A DNA stretch of 64,000 bases from Duffyella gerundensis (GCF_001517405.1 NZ_LN907827.1:3320915-3384914), one strand, 5' to 3'; positions 1 through 11,333 are shown, counted from the stretch's first letter. Notes: generated by a model from the sequence alone, not told the origin. A program made the numbers and translations.

Positions 1-485
1 GCAAAATCGGGATGTGAGGCGGGCAACGGCGGAAACAATGTCTGACTGAGCGACATAAACCAGGCCGAGCCCATCAGGCAGGCTACGCTGTGAAGCTGCG
101 GATAACGCGCCATTGCTCCCAGCGCAGTCATGCCGCCCATCGAGGCGCCCGCGACCGCCAGTTTGCCCGGCGCGACCATCCCCTGCGCCTTCAGCGCCCG
201 TTCCAGCCGCGGAAGCTCATCAATATTGTGTCTGAGAATGTCCCAAAAATGGTGTAGCCGTGCCTCGCTGTCGCCATCGTAACGCGCACCGTGTCGGTCC
301 GCATCTGGCATAACGACGCGAAAACCCGCCTGAGCCAGCGCCACGGCAAAGTAGCTGTAAACCTCTTTCGACGAGGTAAAGCCGTGATAAAACAGAATGG
401 TGGGCAGCGGCAGCGCACGTTGCCCGGCGGGTGCCGCGTGCAAACATTCAATGCCAGCCCATTGCTCAACAGCCAGTTCAATCAT
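1..485 (-). CDS. yjfP: YjfP-type alpha/beta-hydrolase esterase (3' end cut off by window)
   Basis: The minus strand from the ATG at 485 reads [11 protein letters not shown], then [15 protein letters not shown] and [11 protein letters not shown] near residues 114-124. The last is the G-x-S-x-G nucleophile elbow of serine hydrolases. The E. coli YjfP family is about 249 aa with carboxylesterase activity, so about 161 residues are present and the rest lies left of position 1. Similarity to E. coli YjfP is high throughout, including the GARYDGD and FWDIL segments. It is divergent from the chemoreceptor gene at 663. The two share a 177-bp intergenic region with a CRP-like site. The physiological substrate is not known. 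Confidence 0.93.
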   Translation of the reverse strand, partial: MIELAVEQWAGIECLHAAPAGQRALPLPTILFYHGFTSSKEVYSYFAVALAQAGFRVVMPDADRHGARYDGDSEARLHHFWDILRHNIDELPRLERALKAQGMVAPGKLAVAGASMGGMTALGAMARYPQLHSVACLMGSAWFMSLSQTLFPPLPASHPDF

Positions 486-539
486 TCTCTTTGCCTCTCT
501 TTCTTTGCTTCCGTATCAACAGGCATCAGGGCGCTAACA

Positions 540-561
540 CAATGCGATCCCGATCACACTT
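540..561. promoter_or_regulatory. CRP-cAMP binding site (predicted)
   Basis: TGCGA at 543-547 and TCACA at 554-558 are separated by 6 bp. This matches the CRP consensus TGTGA-N6-TCACA at 9 of 10 core bases, and the flanks (AA before, CTTT after) also fit. The site lies between divergent yjfP and the chemoreceptor gene, about 40 bp upstream of the latter's sigma 28 promoter. It could serve either gene. Confidence 0.6.
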
Positions 562-601
562 TAATCACGATAAATAGTTCTTTGATCTGCGTCATTGACG
601 C

Positions 602-628
602 TAAATTTTTTAATGTAACTGCCGTTAA
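602..628 (+). promoter_or_regulatory. FliA (sigma 28) flagellar-class promoter
   Basis: TAAATTTT at 602-609, an 11-bp spacer, then GCCGTTAA at 621-628. The flagellar/chemotaxis consensus is TAAAGTTT-N11-GCCGATAA, so each half has one mismatch and the spacing is exact. Transcription would begin near 635. That excludes in-frame starts further upstream for the chemoreceptor gene and places it in the late flagellar regulon. Confidence 0.85.
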
Positions 629-662
629 TCGTACTTTAACAATGCGATTAAAAGGTAAACAA

Positions 663-2594
663 ATGAAGCGTCTCTCTCTCAGCGCCATGAGTCTTGGCTT
701 TAAGCTGTCGGTAATGACGTCTTTGAGCGTGGCCGTGTTGGTTTTTATTTTCACGCTCGCTTTAAGCCAGAATGCAGCAAAGCAGTTACAGCAGCTCTCC
801 GTAGAGAATATGCAAAATCAGGTGAAAGGCATGGGCGAAATGGCAGAGATGTTCAATGCCACGCTCAATGAAGAGGTCAGTAGCTATACCCAACTGTTCA
901 GCAGTTTCCTGCCAAAAAAGTTCAGCCGTGATGAAAGCTCCCGCGTAATCGTCGGAAATGAATCAACACCCACCCTGCGCGCCGGACTGAAAACCCTGAA
1001 TCTCGATCAAACCGCGGTGGATGATTTCCTGGAGCGCACCCACGCCGTTTCCACCATTTTTGTGCGCGATGGCGATGACTATATTCGTATCGCTACTTCG
1101 CTGCTGAAAGAAGATGGCAATCGCGCAATTGGCACACGGCTCGATCGCCAGAGCGCCGCCTGGAAAGCGGTATCGGGCGGCACGGTTTATCGCGGTCTCG
1201 CTACGCTGTTTGGCAAACGCTACATCACGCAGTATCAACCGGTTAAAGATGCCGGTGGGCAGGTGATCGGCATTCTGTTTGTTGGCGTGGAGATCAGCGC
1301 CCAGATTCAGCTAATGCGCGGCAAAATTCTTGAACGTTCGCTGGGCGACAGCGGTCACTTCTTTGTGCTGAATGGCGCCGCAGGCAAAGCGCACGGGCAA
1401 TATCTGTTTGATCGTCAGCTGGAAGGCAAGCTGCCGGACTGGTCGGCCGATACCCAACGCTCTCTGATGGAACAACCTGTGGGTACGCAGATCGCCGAAC
1501 ATCGCGGCGAGCAGCAGTTTCTGGCATGGCAAAAGATGCCGGGCTGGGACTGGATTATCGTTGGCGAAGTCAGTCGTGACGCGTTACTGGCACCGATCAA
1601 TCACACGCGCAATCTGTTCCTGCTCGGCGGGCTCAGCATTGTGGTGCTGTTTGCGGTGAGCTTTATCTGGATCTGCCGTCGCTGGCTGACGCAGCCGCTG
1701 AACCAGGTGATCGGCCTGGCGCAGCAGTATGCTGCCGGTAATTTGCAGGCCAGCCTGGCCACCCGCCGCGAGGATGAAATCGGTCAGCTGATCGTTGCCA
1801 TTAATGGCATCGGCAACGGTCTGGCGCAGATCGTGGCGCAGGTGCGTGGCGCAGCACAGGAGATCAGCGACGGCACCGATGCGATTGCAGCGGGCAGTGG
1901 CGATATCAGCGAGCAGATTAACCGTCAGGCGAGCAGCGTTGAAGAGACCTCCGCCAGCATGGAGCAGTTGGGTGCCACGGTGGAACAGAACGCCGACAGC
2001 GTGCGCCAGGCGCTGGCGTTGGTGGCGGAAACGGCAACCGCCGTGCACCACGGCGGCGAAACGGTATCGCGCTCGGTGAGCACCATGTCAGCGATCAAAG
2101 TCTCTTCGCAAAGCATTGCCGATATTACCCAGGTGATCGAATCGATCGCCTTCCAGACCAATATCCTGGCGCTGAACGCCGCGGTGGAAGCCGCGCGTGC
2201 CGGCGAACAGGGCAAAGGTTTTGCGGTAGTGGCGGCAGAAGTGCGTGCACTGGCACAGCGCAGCGCGCAGGCGGCCAAAGAGATCGACACGCTGATTGAG
2301 GCGTCGATTAGCCACGTTACCGAAGGCAACCGGCTCTCGGCAAATACTCAGCAGGCGATGGAAAATATCGTGGTGCGCGTTGAGCAGATCAAAGCGCTAA
2401 TGGGAGAGATCAACGTGGCGTCGCAGGAACAGGCGGCGGGCATCGGCCAGGTTAATCTGGCAATGTCCCATATTGGCCAGGCAACTCATCACAACAGTGA
2501 ACTGGTGACACGCTCCGAAGAGACGGCGCAAGCGCTAAGCCAGAAAGGCCATCATCTGACACAGCTGGTAAGCATATTTAGCCTGAAACAGTAA
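663..2594 (+). CDS. Methyl-accepting chemotaxis protein with periplasmic Cache-type domain
   Basis: A 643-aa inner-membrane chemoreceptor. A first membrane helix at about residues 14-35 is followed by a periplasmic Cache-type sensor of about 280 residues ([11 protein letters not shown], then [11 protein letters not shown] and [10 protein letters not shown]). A second helix lies at about 317-338, then HAMP and the cytoplasmic signalling coiled coil with the invariant hairpin tip ([18 protein letters not shown], near residues 490-510). The C terminus ends VSIFSLKQ and lacks an NWETF-type CheR/CheB tether, as in low-abundance receptors. The start at 663 is chosen because AAGGT precedes it and because the sigma 28 promoter at 602-628 would begin transcription near 635. 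The reading frame stays open upstream to 291, but that part overlaps yjfP and the promoter. The ligand is unknown. Confidence 0.93.
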   Translation: MKRLSLSAMSLGFKLSVMTSLSVAVLVFIFTLALSQNAAKQLQQLSVENMQNQVKGMGEMAEMFNATLNEEVSSYTQLFSSFLPKKFSRDESSRVIVGNESTPTLRAGLKTLNLDQTAVDDFLERTHAVSTIFVRDGDDYIRIATSLLKEDGNRAIGTRLDRQSAAWKAVSGGTVYRGLATLFGKRYITQYQPVKDAGGQVIGILFVGVEISAQIQLMRGKILERSLGDSGHFFVLNGAAGKAHGQYLFDRQLEGKLPDWSADTQRSLMEQPVGTQIAEHRGEQQFLAWQKMPGWDWIIVGEVSRDALLAPINHTRNLFLLGGLSIVVLFAVSFIWICRRWLTQPLNQVIGLAQQYAAGNLQASLATRREDEIGQLIVAINGIGNGLAQIVAQVRGAAQEISDGTDAIAAGSGDISEQINRQASSVEETSASMEQLGATVEQNADSVRQALALVAETATAVHHGGETVSRSVSTMSAIKVSSQSIADITQVIESIAFQTNILALNAAVEAARAGEQGKGFAVVAAEVRALAQRSAQAAKEIDTLIEASISHVTEGNRLSANTQQAMENIVVRVEQIKALMGEINVASQEQAAGIGQVNLAMSHIGQATHHNSELVTRSEETAQALSQKGHHLTQLVSIFSLKQ

Positions 2595-2650
2595 TGCCCG
2601 CGCGGGGATGTTTTACACTTATCTTTTCATCCCCGCTCTGGAGCATGACG

Positions 2651-2974
2651 ATGCGAAAAAGCCTTATCCTGCTTGTGCTGTTATTAACCGGCTGTAGTGC
2701 GCTGCGCGGTACGCCGCAGCCGCCACCGGCACCCACTGCGCAATCTCAGCAAATCAGCCGCGAACAGACCCGTGGATTGCCGAAGCTGGGCACTATCACC
2801 ACAACCGTACGCGGTTCTCCCGACGATGCGCAGCGCGATCTGGCTGCTCAGGCGAATCGGGCTGGCGCAACTTACTATCAAATCCTGATGATCAGTGAAA
2901 CTGTCGTGCTCGGCTCGTGGTATGGCACGGCGCTGCTATATGGCCCGTCACCCACCGCAGGCACGCAGCAGTAG
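2651..2974 (+). CDS. bsmA: BsmA (YjfO) stress/biofilm lipoprotein
   Basis: A 107-aa lipoprotein. MRKSLILLVLLLTGCSAL is a signal peptide with lipobox LTGC, followed by a proline-rich linker and a small DUF1471-like (YhcN/BhsA family) domain containing TTVRGSPDDAQRDLAAQA and TYYQILMISETVVLGSWYG. It matches E. coli BsmA, which is linked to peroxide/acid stress and biofilm maturation. The start at 2651 is favoured over the ATG at 2645 because GGAG at 2640-2643 is 7 nt from the former and only 1 nt from the latter. The gene begins just after the chemoreceptor stop, and its last 27 bp overlap the end of convergent aidB. Confidence 0.9.
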   Translation: MRKSLILLVLLLTGCSALRGTPQPPPAPTAQSQQISREQTRGLPKLGTITTTVRGSPDDAQRDLAAQANRAGATYYQILMISETVVLGSWYGTALLYGPSPTAGTQQ

Positions 2975-4564
2975 GCGATCCACCAGCGCGGGCGGCAGCG
3001 ATTTTTGCCCGCGCGCATCAAGGCTCATCTGCGCGTAAGCATCGGCTAACGGTGGTGAACCCACGCGCAAAAGCTGCGACGTGGCCGCCAGCGCGTAAAG
3101 ATCGCCTGTGACTTCGCGCGCGTCACTTTCCTGCAGACGTGGCAAACGACGCTGTAGCTGGCGCCACCGGCGATCAAAATGGCGATTAACCCCCTTCAGC
3201 TCAGCAAACTCAGCGTCCAGCATCTCCTGTAATGCGGGCTGCTTACGCAGTACGCGCAGCACGTCAAGGCACATCACATTGCCCGAACCTTCCCAGATGC
3301 TGTTCACCGGCATTTCGCGATAAAGACGCGGCAGTTCGCTCTCTTCGCAATAGCCAATACCGCCCAACACTTCCATCGCCTCGGCGACAAAAGGGATGCC
3401 CGCTTTGCAGATGGCAAACTTCACCACCGGCGTAAACAGACGGCACCAGGCGGTGGACGAAGCATCAAAACGGTGCGCCAGCTGCATCAGCAGCGCGGTT
3501 TGTGCTTCCAGCTGCAGCGCCTGTCGACCCAATACCTGCCGCATCAACGGTTGATCCACCAGGTTTTTGCCCATTACCTGTCGCTGATGGGCGTGAAACA
3601 GGGCGACAGACAGCGCCCGCCGCATTTGGCCATGACTGCCCAGCGCGCAATCCACCCGGGTAAAGCTGCCCATTTGCATGATATGCCGAACGCCGTCACC
3701 CTCTTCGCCTATAAGCCAGCCGATCGCCTCTCTAAACTCCACTTCGGCGCTGGCGTTGGCACGATTCCCCAGCTTGTCTTTTAGACGCTCAATAATGATG
3801 GCGTTACGCGTACCGTCAGGCAGCAGACGCGGCAGAAAGAAGCAGCTGATGCCCTGCTGCGTCCGTGCCAGTACCAGGTGCGCATCGCTTTGCGGGACTG
3901 AGAAAAACCACTTATGGCCCGTTAGCCGATAGGCTTCGCCCGGTCCACGTGTGGTCAGCGGTTCGGCGCGCGTGGTGTTGCTCAACACATCGGTGCCGCC
4001 CTGTTTCTCCGTCATGCCCATGCCGATCAGCAAACCGCGCTTTTGCTCAGCGGGCTGATGATGAGGATCGTAATGGTCTGAGAGCAGCGGCGTCAGCCAG
4101 TTGCTGAACAGCGTAGGCAAATGCTGGCGCAGTAGCGGAATGGCGCCAAAGGTCATGGTAAGCGGACAGAGCGTGCCCGCTTCCACCTGCGCATGCAGAA
4201 TAAAACGCGCGGCGCGTGCGACCATCGCCGCTGCGGGCGGATCGTTTTGCCAGGGAAGATTATGCAGACGATTGGCGCACAGGCCATGCATTAACAGATG
4301 CCATGCCGGATGAAAACGAACCTCATCAAGACGCTCTCCGCGCGCATCGTAACGCAGTAGCTCGGGAGGAAAAGCGTTGGCCAGGCGGCCAGATTCCAGC
4401 GATTCGCTGCCGCCCAGCTGTTGGCCAACGGAGGCGAGCCGCTCAGCATCCCACTGCGCACCTTCACGGGTGACCGCTTCACGCAGCGGCGTGTCGGACA
4501 GAAACAGATTGCTGTTGCTCAGAGGGCGGGGCTGGTTGAATACGCTGTGGGTAGTCCAGTTCAT
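2948..4564 (-). CDS. aidB: AidB, acyl-CoA-dehydrogenase-like alkylation response protein
   Basis: A 538-aa flavoprotein (E. coli 541 aa) of the acyl-CoA dehydrogenase fold with a DNA-binding C-terminal domain. In E. coli it is part of the Ada adaptive response and is thought to protect DNA from alkylation. Family segments are clear: GLLIGMGMTEKQGGTDVLSN for flavin binding, GHKWFFSVPQSDAHLV, and AMEVLGGIGYCEESELPRLY with MPVNSIWEGSGN. The N terminus, MNWTTHSVFNQPRPLSNSNL, aligns with E. coli, supporting the start. It converges on bsmA with a 27-bp overlap. No Ada box could be identified with confidence upstream. Confidence 0.95.
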   Translation of the reverse strand: MNWTTHSVFNQPRPLSNSNLFLSDTPLREAVTREGAQWDAERLASVGQQLGGSESLESGRLANAFPPELLRYDARGERLDEVRFHPAWHLLMHGLCANRLHNLPWQNDPPAAAMVARAARFILHAQVEAGTLCPLTMTFGAIPLLRQHLPTLFSNWLTPLLSDHYDPHHQPAEQKRGLLIGMGMTEKQGGTDVLSNTTRAEPLTTRGPGEAYRLTGHKWFFSVPQSDAHLVLARTQQGISCFFLPRLLPDGTRNAIIIERLKDKLGNRANASAEVEFREAIGWLIGEEGDGVRHIMQMGSFTRVDCALGSHGQMRRALSVALFHAHQRQVMGKNLVDQPLMRQVLGRQALQLEAQTALLMQLAHRFDASSTAWCRLFTPVVKFAICKAGIPFVAEAMEVLGGIGYCEESELPRLYREMPVNSIWEGSGNVMCLDVLRVLRKQPALQEMLDAEFAELKGVNRHFDRRWRQLQRRLPRLQESDAREVTGDLYALAATSQLLRVGSPPLADAYAQMSLDARGQKSLPPALVDRLLLRACGG

Positions 4565-4661
4565 GCGTCGCTCCTGTTCTCACTGGGTTAAGTATGAGAA
4601 GTGCGCGCTATTTTACCTGGGAGAAGAGGGAAATTCGGGGCGCAGATCACGCCCCGGACGA

Positions 4662-5396
4662 TCATTTACGGCGCTGGCGCACCGCTTCAAACAGACACAC
4701 ACCGGTGGCCACCGACACGTTCAGCGAAGAGACGCTGCCCGACATCGGAATGCTGATCAGTTCATCGCAATGTTCACGGGTCAGACGACGCATACCTTCG
4801 CCCTCCGCGCCCATGACCAGTGCCATCGGGCCGGTCATCTTGCTCTGATAGAGGTCGTGATCGGCTTCGCCGGCGGTGCCGACAATCCAGATCTGCGCTT
4901 CCTGCAGCATACGCATGGTGCGTGCGAGGTTGGTCACGCGAATCAGCGGTACATTTTCCGCCGCGCCGCTGGCCACTTTTTTAGCGGTGGCATTCAGCTG
5001 GGCAGAACGATCTTTTGGCATGATCACAGCATGCACGCCTGCTGCATCGGCGCTACGCAGACAGGCACCGAGGTTATGCGGATCGGTAATGCCGTCGAGG
5101 ATCAGCAAAAAAGGCTGCTCCAGTGAAGCGATCAGATCCGGCAGATCGTTTTCCTGATACTGACGGCCCGGCTTAACGTGCGCAATGATGCCCTGATGTG
5201 CAGCACCATCCACTTTGCTGTCCAGCCACTGGCGCGTAGCCACCTGAACCACAATGCCCTGCGCTTCCAGCGCTTTGACCAGCTGCTGCAAACGGCGATC
5301 GTCACGCCCTTTCAGGATAAACACTTCCTGAAAACGCAGCGGATCGTTATCCAGCAGCGCTTGCACCGCATGGATGCCAAAAACAATTTCACTCAT
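4662..5396 (-). CDS. rlmB: RlmB, 23S rRNA (guanosine-2'-O)-methyltransferase
   Basis: A 244-aa SPOUT-class (TrmH family) enzyme that methylates the 2'-O of G2251 in the 23S rRNA P-loop using S-adenosylmethionine. An N-terminal substrate-binding domain (residues 1-75) is followed by the knotted catalytic domain with motif 1 [18 protein letters not shown], motif 2 [15 protein letters not shown] and motif 3 [18 protein letters not shown]. Length agrees with E. coli (243 aa). It lies 94 bp downstream of rnr on the same strand, as in E. coli, and is probably co-transcribed with nsrR-rnr. Confidence 0.97.
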   Translation of the reverse strand: MSEIVFGIHAVQALLDNDPLRFQEVFILKGRDDRRLQQLVKALEAQGIVVQVATRQWLDSKVDGAAHQGIIAHVKPGRQYQENDLPDLIASLEQPFLLILDGITDPHNLGACLRSADAAGVHAVIMPKDRSAQLNATAKKVASGAAENVPLIRVTNLARTMRMLQEAQIWIVGTAGEADHDLYQSKMTGPMALVMGAEGEGMRRLTREHCDELISIPMSGSVSSLNVSVATGVCLFEAVRQRRK

Positions 5397-5490
5397 TTCG
5401 TAAACTCAAGTATTTCAGCCGGAGAGGTGCTCCGGCCGGTATTAAGGATGGGCGCCGCTGGGGCGTCCGGGCAAGCATCAAGGCAGCGGA

Positions 5491-7938
5491 TCAGCTGCTT
5501 TGCTTTTTCGCCGCGCGCTTCTGTTTCGTTGCCGTGGCGATTTTACGGGTTTTCTCTGAGGGAGATTTCACTTTTTTCTCAGCTTTTATCCCGGTTTTGG
5601 TCGCAGCCGGTTTCTTGCTGTCGCCGCGGAAAGCGGTATCAGGCTCAAAATTTTTGCCTTTACGCTGCTCACGACGACGTTTGCCGGAGTGGGCGCCGCC
5701 GCCTTTTTTCTCTTTCTCGCGGGCCGTTTTACCGGCGCCGCGCGGCTGGCGGGTGCTGGAAACCAGCGCAAAATCGATCTTGCGCTCTTCCATGTGCACT
5801 GCTTCCACGCGCACTTCCACGGTATCGCCAAGGCGATAGGTTCGGCCACCAGACTCGCCGATCAGACGCTGGCCAACCGCATCAAAGCGATAGTAGTCAT
5901 TGTCCAGCGTGGAAACATGTACCAGACCATCGATAAACAGATCGGTCAGACGCACAAAGAAGCCAAAGCCGGTCACGCTGGAGATGATGCCGGTAAAGTT
6001 ATTGCCGACCTGATCCAGCATGAAGTCACACTTCAGCCAGTCCGCCACATCGCGCGTCGCTTCATCGGCACGGCGCTCGGTCAGCGAACAGTGCTGACCC
6101 AGCTCAAGCATCTGGTTCATCTCGTAGTGATAGCCACCGGTTGGCGTGGTGATGCCGGTGACTTCGCCCTCCTGCTTCGCCAGCTGATACTTAATGGCGC
6201 GGTGCAGCAGCAGATCGGGATAACGACGAATCGGCGAGGTAAAGTGCGCGTACGACGTCAGCGCCAGGCCAAAGTGGCCACGGTTTTCCGGATCGTAAAC
6301 TGCCTGCTTCATCGAACGCAGCAGCATGGTTTGCAGCATTTCATGATCGGGACGGTCGGCGATCGCTTCCAGCAGCGCGGCATAATCGATCGGCTGCGGC
6401 TTATTGCCACCCGACAGCGTCAGACCAAGCTCATTAAGCACGGTGCGGAAGCTGGTGATACTGTCATCACTTGGGCGATCGTGGTCGCGGAACAGCGCAG
6501 GCTCTTCGTGCTTCTCAACAAAACGCGCAGAGGCGATGTTCGCGAGGATCATGCACTCTTCGATCAGCTTGTGCGCATCGTTACGCACCGTCTGCTCAAC
6601 GCGCTCAATGCGACGCTCAGCGTTGAAGATAAATTTCGCTTCTTCGGTCTCAAATGAGATGCCGCCACGCTGATCGCGTGCGGTGCTTAGCACCTGATAC
6701 ATGTTGTGGAGCTCCTGCAGATGCGGCACCAGCGCGTGATACTGCTCGCGCAGCTCCTGGTTGCCCTGCAGAATATTCCACACTTTGTTATAGGTCAGGC
6801 GCGCGTGCGAGTTCATCACCGCTTCGTAATGCCTGAATCCGGTCAGCTTACCGCTGGCGGAAATGGTCATCTCGCACACCATACAGAGACGGTCGACCTG
6901 CGGATTAAGCGAGCAGAGCCCATTAGACAGCACTTCCGGCAGCATCGGGATAACCTGCGACGGGAAATAGACGGAGGTGCCACGACGATGCGCTTCGTCA
7001 TCAAGCGGTGTGCCCGGACGGACATAGTAGCTGACGTCAGCAATGGCTACCCACAGGCGCCAGCCACCGCCGCGTTTTTTCTCACAGAACACTGCATCAT
7101 CAAAGTCGCGGGCGTCTTCGCCATCAATGGTGACCAGCGGCAGCTGACGCAGATCGACGCGTCCGGCTTTCGCCTCTTCCGGTACTTCTTCGCTCAGCGT
7201 TGAAATCTGCTGTTCCAGTTCCGGCGGCCATTCGTGCGGAATTTCGTGGGTCCGTAGCGCCATGTCAACGGCCATGCCGGTGCCCATGTTATCGCCCAGC
7301 ACCTCGACAACTTTACCGATCGCTTTTGTGCGGCGCGTTGGACGCTGGGTGAGTTCAACCACCACCACAAAGCCCATGCGCGCGCCCATCAGCTCTTCTG
7401 GCGGAATGAGAATATCAAAGCTCAGACGGCTGTCGTCCGGTACCACAAAGCCCACGCCCGCTTCGGTAAAGTAGCGACCGACGATTTGGTTGTTACGCGG
7501 CTCAAGCACGCGAACCACGCGTGCTTCACGGCGGCCCTTGCGGTCAGCGCCCATTGGCTGAGCGAGGATGATATCGCCATGCATGCACATCTTCATCTGT
7601 TCGGCTGAAAGGTAGAAATCCTCTTTTTGCCCTTCGGCGCGCAGAAAGCCGAAGCCGTCGCGGTGGCCGATCACCTTGCCGCGTAGCAAATCAAGGCGCT
7701 CTGGCAGCGCGTAACATTGACGTCGGGTAAACACCAGCTGACCGTCGCGCTCCATGGCGCGCAGTCGACGGCGCAGCGCTTCCAGCTGCTCTTCTCCGCT
7801 GATGTTCATTTCCTGCGCCAGCTCTTCGCGGCTGGCCGGTTTTTCACGTTTGTCTAAATGCGCAAGTATGAACTCGCGACTTGGAATAGGGTTTTCGTAT
7901 TTTTCAGCTTCTCTTTCCTGAAAAGGATCGTTTGACAT
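5491..7938 (-). CDS. rnr: RNase R, processive 3'-5' exoribonuclease
   Basis: An 815-aa enzyme of the RNase II/RNB family (E. coli 813 aa) that degrades structured RNA and acts in rRNA quality control and tmRNA-mediated decay. In order it has an N-terminal helix-turn-helix region, two cold-shock domains, the RNB catalytic domain ([15 protein letters not shown] with the metal-binding aspartates), an S1 domain ([18 protein letters not shown]) and a lysine-rich tail from about residue 735. The start at 7938 gives [17 protein letters not shown] and has GGAGGA 8 nt upstream. A reading up to 8031 would run into nsrR. The gap to nsrR is 16 bp, so the two form an operon. Confidence 0.97.
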   Translation of the reverse strand: MSNDPFQEREAEKYENPIPSREFILAHLDKREKPASREELAQEMNISGEEQLEALRRRLRAMERDGQLVFTRRQCYALPERLDLLRGKVIGHRDGFGFLRAEGQKEDFYLSAEQMKMCMHGDIILAQPMGADRKGRREARVVRVLEPRNNQIVGRYFTEAGVGFVVPDDSRLSFDILIPPEELMGARMGFVVVVELTQRPTRRTKAIGKVVEVLGDNMGTGMAVDMALRTHEIPHEWPPELEQQISTLSEEVPEEAKAGRVDLRQLPLVTIDGEDARDFDDAVFCEKKRGGGWRLWVAIADVSYYVRPGTPLDDEAHRRGTSVYFPSQVIPMLPEVLSNGLCSLNPQVDRLCMVCEMTISASGKLTGFRHYEAVMNSHARLTYNKVWNILQGNQELREQYHALVPHLQELHNMYQVLSTARDQRGGISFETEEAKFIFNAERRIERVEQTVRNDAHKLIEECMILANIASARFVEKHEEPALFRDHDRPSDDSITSFRTVLNELGLTLSGGNKPQPIDYAALLEAIADRPDHEMLQTMLLRSMKQAVYDPENRGHFGLALTSYAHFTSPIRRYPDLLLHRAIKYQLAKQEGEVTGITTPTGGYHYEMNQMLELGQHCSLTERRADEATRDVADWLKCDFMLDQVGNNFTGIISSVTGFGFFVRLTDLFIDGLVHVSTLDNDYYRFDAVGQRLIGESGGRTYRLGDTVEVRVEAVHMEERKIDFALVSSTRQPRGAGKTAREKEKKGGGAHSGKRRREQRKGKNFEPDTAFRGDSKKPAATKTGIKAEKKVKSPSEKTRKIATATKQKRAAKKQSS

Positions 7939-7954
7939 TGCGGGTCCTCCGTTG

Positions 7955-8395
7955 TCATCGGGCCGGGTGCGCACCTGGCTCCGGGAGTAAGATTTTATAA
8001 AGCGGGTGATTTTCGCGCACAAGGTCAGCAAGGGTGTAATTATCCAGCTCCTTTAAAAAAATTTGGACGGCATTATTCAGGATTCCCCTGAGCCGGCAAG
8101 CAGGTGTAATGGCACAGGTTTCACAGTTCACCAGTTGCAACGGCTCCAACCGACGGACGACTTCACCAACAACAATTTTTTCCGCCGGCATCGCCAGCCG
8201 GATACCGCCATTTTTACCGCGCGTGGTCAAAATAAACCCCTCGCGGCTAAGTTGATTAACTATTTTGACCATATGATTACGCGAAACACCATAAATTTCA
8301 GTGACTTCGGTAATATTTGTCATGTGACCGGTTGGGAGCGAAGCCATGTAGATCAGCGCACGCAAACCGTAGTCGGTAAAACTTGTCAGCTGCAA
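7955..8395 (-). CDS. nsrR: NsrR, nitric-oxide-sensing [Fe-S] transcriptional repressor
   Basis: A 146-aa Rrf2-family repressor with an N-terminal winged helix ([20 protein letters not shown]) and three cysteines for the NO-sensitive iron-sulfur cluster. In E. coli it controls hmp and other NO-defence genes. The cluster loop is odd: the cysteines are C91, C94 and C100 (C-x2-C-x5-C), while the E. coli protein has C-x4-C-x5-C, so two residues are missing here. The downstream TPACRLRG and [18 protein letters not shown] segments are conserved. It sits between purA and rnr in the E. coli arrangement, leading rnr and rlmB. Confidence 0.94.
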   Translation of the reverse strand: MQLTSFTDYGLRALIYMASLPTGHMTNITEVTEIYGVSRNHMVKIVNQLSREGFILTTRGKNGGIRLAMPAEKIVVGEVVRRLEPLQLVNCETCAITPACRLRGILNNAVQIFLKELDNYTLADLVRENHPLYKILLPEPGAHPAR

Positions 8396-8571
8396 TGATA
8401 CCTCGTTGCATCGCCCAGGGCGATTTACTCATCTAACAGGATAGCCGTATTGTCTGATAAGCAGCAGCAGACATCCACGATATAGTGCTAGCAAGTGTAG
8501 ATTTTCTAAAAGGAAAAGAGAACCGACGTGGCCCGGATATCACCGATTACGGCTCAAACCTGGCTGAAGAG

Positions 8572-8602
8572 TGGAAAAGAAAAGGCCGGAACGTGTCCGG
8601 CC
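8572..8602 (-). terminator. Rho-independent terminator of purA
   Basis: On the minus strand GGCCGG (8602-8597) and CCGGCC (8589-8584) form a 6-bp GC stem with a 7-nt loop, followed by TTTTCTTTT. It starts 9 bp beyond the purA stop and separates purA from nsrR. Confidence 0.85.
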
Positions 8603-8610
8603 CTGGCTGA

Positions 8611-9912
<1,302 letters not shown>

Positions 9913-9974
9913 TCAAAATCACCGATTGCTTAAAAATGGATTCTACCATCGTCATTTTTCGGTTTCAGCACTTT

Positions 9975-9990
9975 TAGCATACGATTGCGG
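9975..9990. promoter_or_regulatory. Possible PurR operator upstream of purA
   Basis: TAGCATACGATTGCGG matches the PurR consensus ACGCAAACGTTTGCGT at 11 of 16 positions, keeping GCA, ACG and TTGCG. It lies 66-81 bp upstream of the purA start. PurR control of purA is established in E. coli. This particular match is moderate. Confidence 0.4.
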
Positions 9991-10063
9991 AGTTTTTTTG
10001 AACATTTCCTGAACAGCAATTTCTGTTATGTCAGCCAATGTTTTGCCGTAGCGCTTATCCAGG

Positions 10064-10264
10064 TCAATTACTGCCGTGGACACGCAACATGTAGTAAACC
10101 ACCACGCCTGCGACCACTAATCCACCACCGAAGCGCTGCAACAGACGATCGGGCAATTGCGTCATAGATTGAATCATACGACGCCATAAACCGGGTGCCA
10201 GCATCGGGCCAAGCCCTTCGAGTACCAATACCAACGCCAGCGCCGTCCAGATAGTTGAGTTCAT
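10064..10264 (-). CDS. yjeT: YjeT, small DUF2065 inner-membrane protein
   Basis: A 66-aa protein: MNSTIWTALALVLVLEGLGPMLAP forms the first hydrophobic segment and LVVAGVVVYYMLRV the second, so a two-helix membrane hairpin is likely. It matches E. coli YjeT (65 aa, DUF2065), whose function is unknown to me. It sits between hflC and purA in the usual place. The hflC terminator directly precedes its start, so its transcription must come from read-through or a promoter close to 10264-10280. Confidence 0.9.
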   Translation of the reverse strand: MNSTIWTALALVLVLEGLGPMLAPGLWRRMIQSMTQLPDRLLQRFGGGLVVAGVVVYYMLRVHGSN

Positions 10265-10280
10265 TACTGATAATTTTCCA

Positions 10281-10309
10281 AAAAAAAGGGCCGGAACAGA
10301 TTCCGGCCC
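10281..10309 (-). terminator. Rho-independent terminator of the hflC end of the superoperon
   Basis: Minus-strand GGGCCGG (10309-10303) pairs with CCGGCCC (10294-10288) around an 8-nt loop, followed by seven T. It lies just after the hflC stop and closes the amiB-hflC transcription unit. Confidence 0.88.
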
Positions 10310-10328
10310 GAGCTGTTATAGCAGTTTC

Positions 10329-11333
10329 TTAACGCGTTGCGTGAGCTGGCGATTTCATAAAGCGGAAGAAATCGCTGTCCGGGCTCATCACCATGATGTC
10401 CTGGTTACTCTGGAAGCTGTTTTCATACGCGCGCAGGCTGCGCAGGAACGCGTAGAAATCGGGATCCTGACTGAATGCATCAGCAAACAGCTTAGCGGCA
10501 TCGGCATCGCCTTCACCACGAGTAATCAGCGCCTGACGCTGCGCTTCTGCCAGCGTACGGGTCACTTCATAATCTGCACCGGCACGCAGTTTCTCTGCCT
10601 CTTCCTGCCCCTGTGAACGCTGGCTACGTGCAACCGCTTCACGCTCAGCGCGCATACGGTTGTAGATAGCGTCAGACACTTCCGCAGGCAGGTTGATCTG
10701 CTTGATGCGCACATCCACAACCTGGATACCTAATGCTGCCATGCTGTTTGGATTGATGGCTGGCTCATTACTGGTGGTTTCGCGCTCAACGCGTGCCGCC
10801 ACGCTGGCAATAGCGTCATCTGCAGCAGGTGTCTGCACATCGTCATCACGACCCGCGCTACCGGTGTTCAGTGCATCACGCACGTCGGTGGTTAAGCGGC
10901 CACGAGAATCGGTAACGATATCCTTCACATCCAGACGGCCCATTTCAGAGCGCAGACGGTCGCTAAACTTACGTTTCAGCAGGACTTCTGCCTGTGAAAC
11001 ATCGCCGCCGCCGGTCGCCAGATAGTAGCGACTAAAGTCGCTGATGCGCCATTTGATATAAGAATCGACGATCAGATCCTTTTTCTCTTTGGTCACAAAG
11101 CGATCGGCCTGGTTATCCATGGTCTGAATGCGTGCATCCAGGTTCTTAACGGTTTCCAGAAACGGAATTTTAAAGTGCAGGCCGGGTGCAAAGACCTGCG
11201 GTTTGTTCTCATCGTCGCGCAGGACTTTGCCAAAACGCAGCACGATGCCACGCTGGCCTTCCTGAACCACAAACAGTGAGGCGTAAAGCACCACCAACAC
11301 CACAATGAGTAAGGCAACTAAGGATTTACGCAT
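10329..11333 (-). CDS. hflC: HflC, SPFH/band 7 modulator of FtsH protease
   Basis: 334 aa, the same length as E. coli HflC. An N-terminal membrane anchor (SLVALLIVVLVVLYASLFVV) precedes a periplasmic band 7/SPFH domain (GIVLRFGKVLRDDENKP, PGLHFKIPFLETV) and a helical region rich in Glu, Ala and Arg near residues 230-280. With HflK it forms a large cage around FtsH and modulates proteolysis of membrane proteins and of phage lambda CII. The start is 3 bp from the hflK stop, which indicates translational coupling. Confidence 0.97.
   Translation of the reverse strand: MRKSLVALLIVVLVVLYASLFVVQEGQRGIVLRFGKVLRDDENKPQVFAPGLHFKIPFLETVKNLDARIQTMDNQADRFVTKEKKDLIVDSYIKWRISDFSRYYLATGGGDVSQAEVLLKRKFSDRLRSEMGRLDVKDIVTDSRGRLTTDVRDALNTGSAGRDDDVQTPAADDAIASVAARVERETTSNEPAINPNSMAALGIQVVDVRIKQINLPAEVSDAIYNRMRAEREAVARSQRSQGQEEAEKLRAGADYEVTRTLAEAQRQALITRGEGDADAAKLFADAFSQDPDFYAFLRSLRAYENSFQSNQDIMVMSPDSDFFRFMKSPAHATR

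Noticed and set aside
291..662. An upstream extension of the chemoreceptor frame by 124 codons.
   Set aside because: It overlaps yjfP in antisense, includes the sigma 28 promoter, and encodes no membrane or sensor sequence. The ribosome site and domain start fit 663.
5689..6657. A 322-codon open frame antisense to rnr.
   Set aside because: Shadow frame of a conserved RNase R gene with no recognisable domain or ribosome site.
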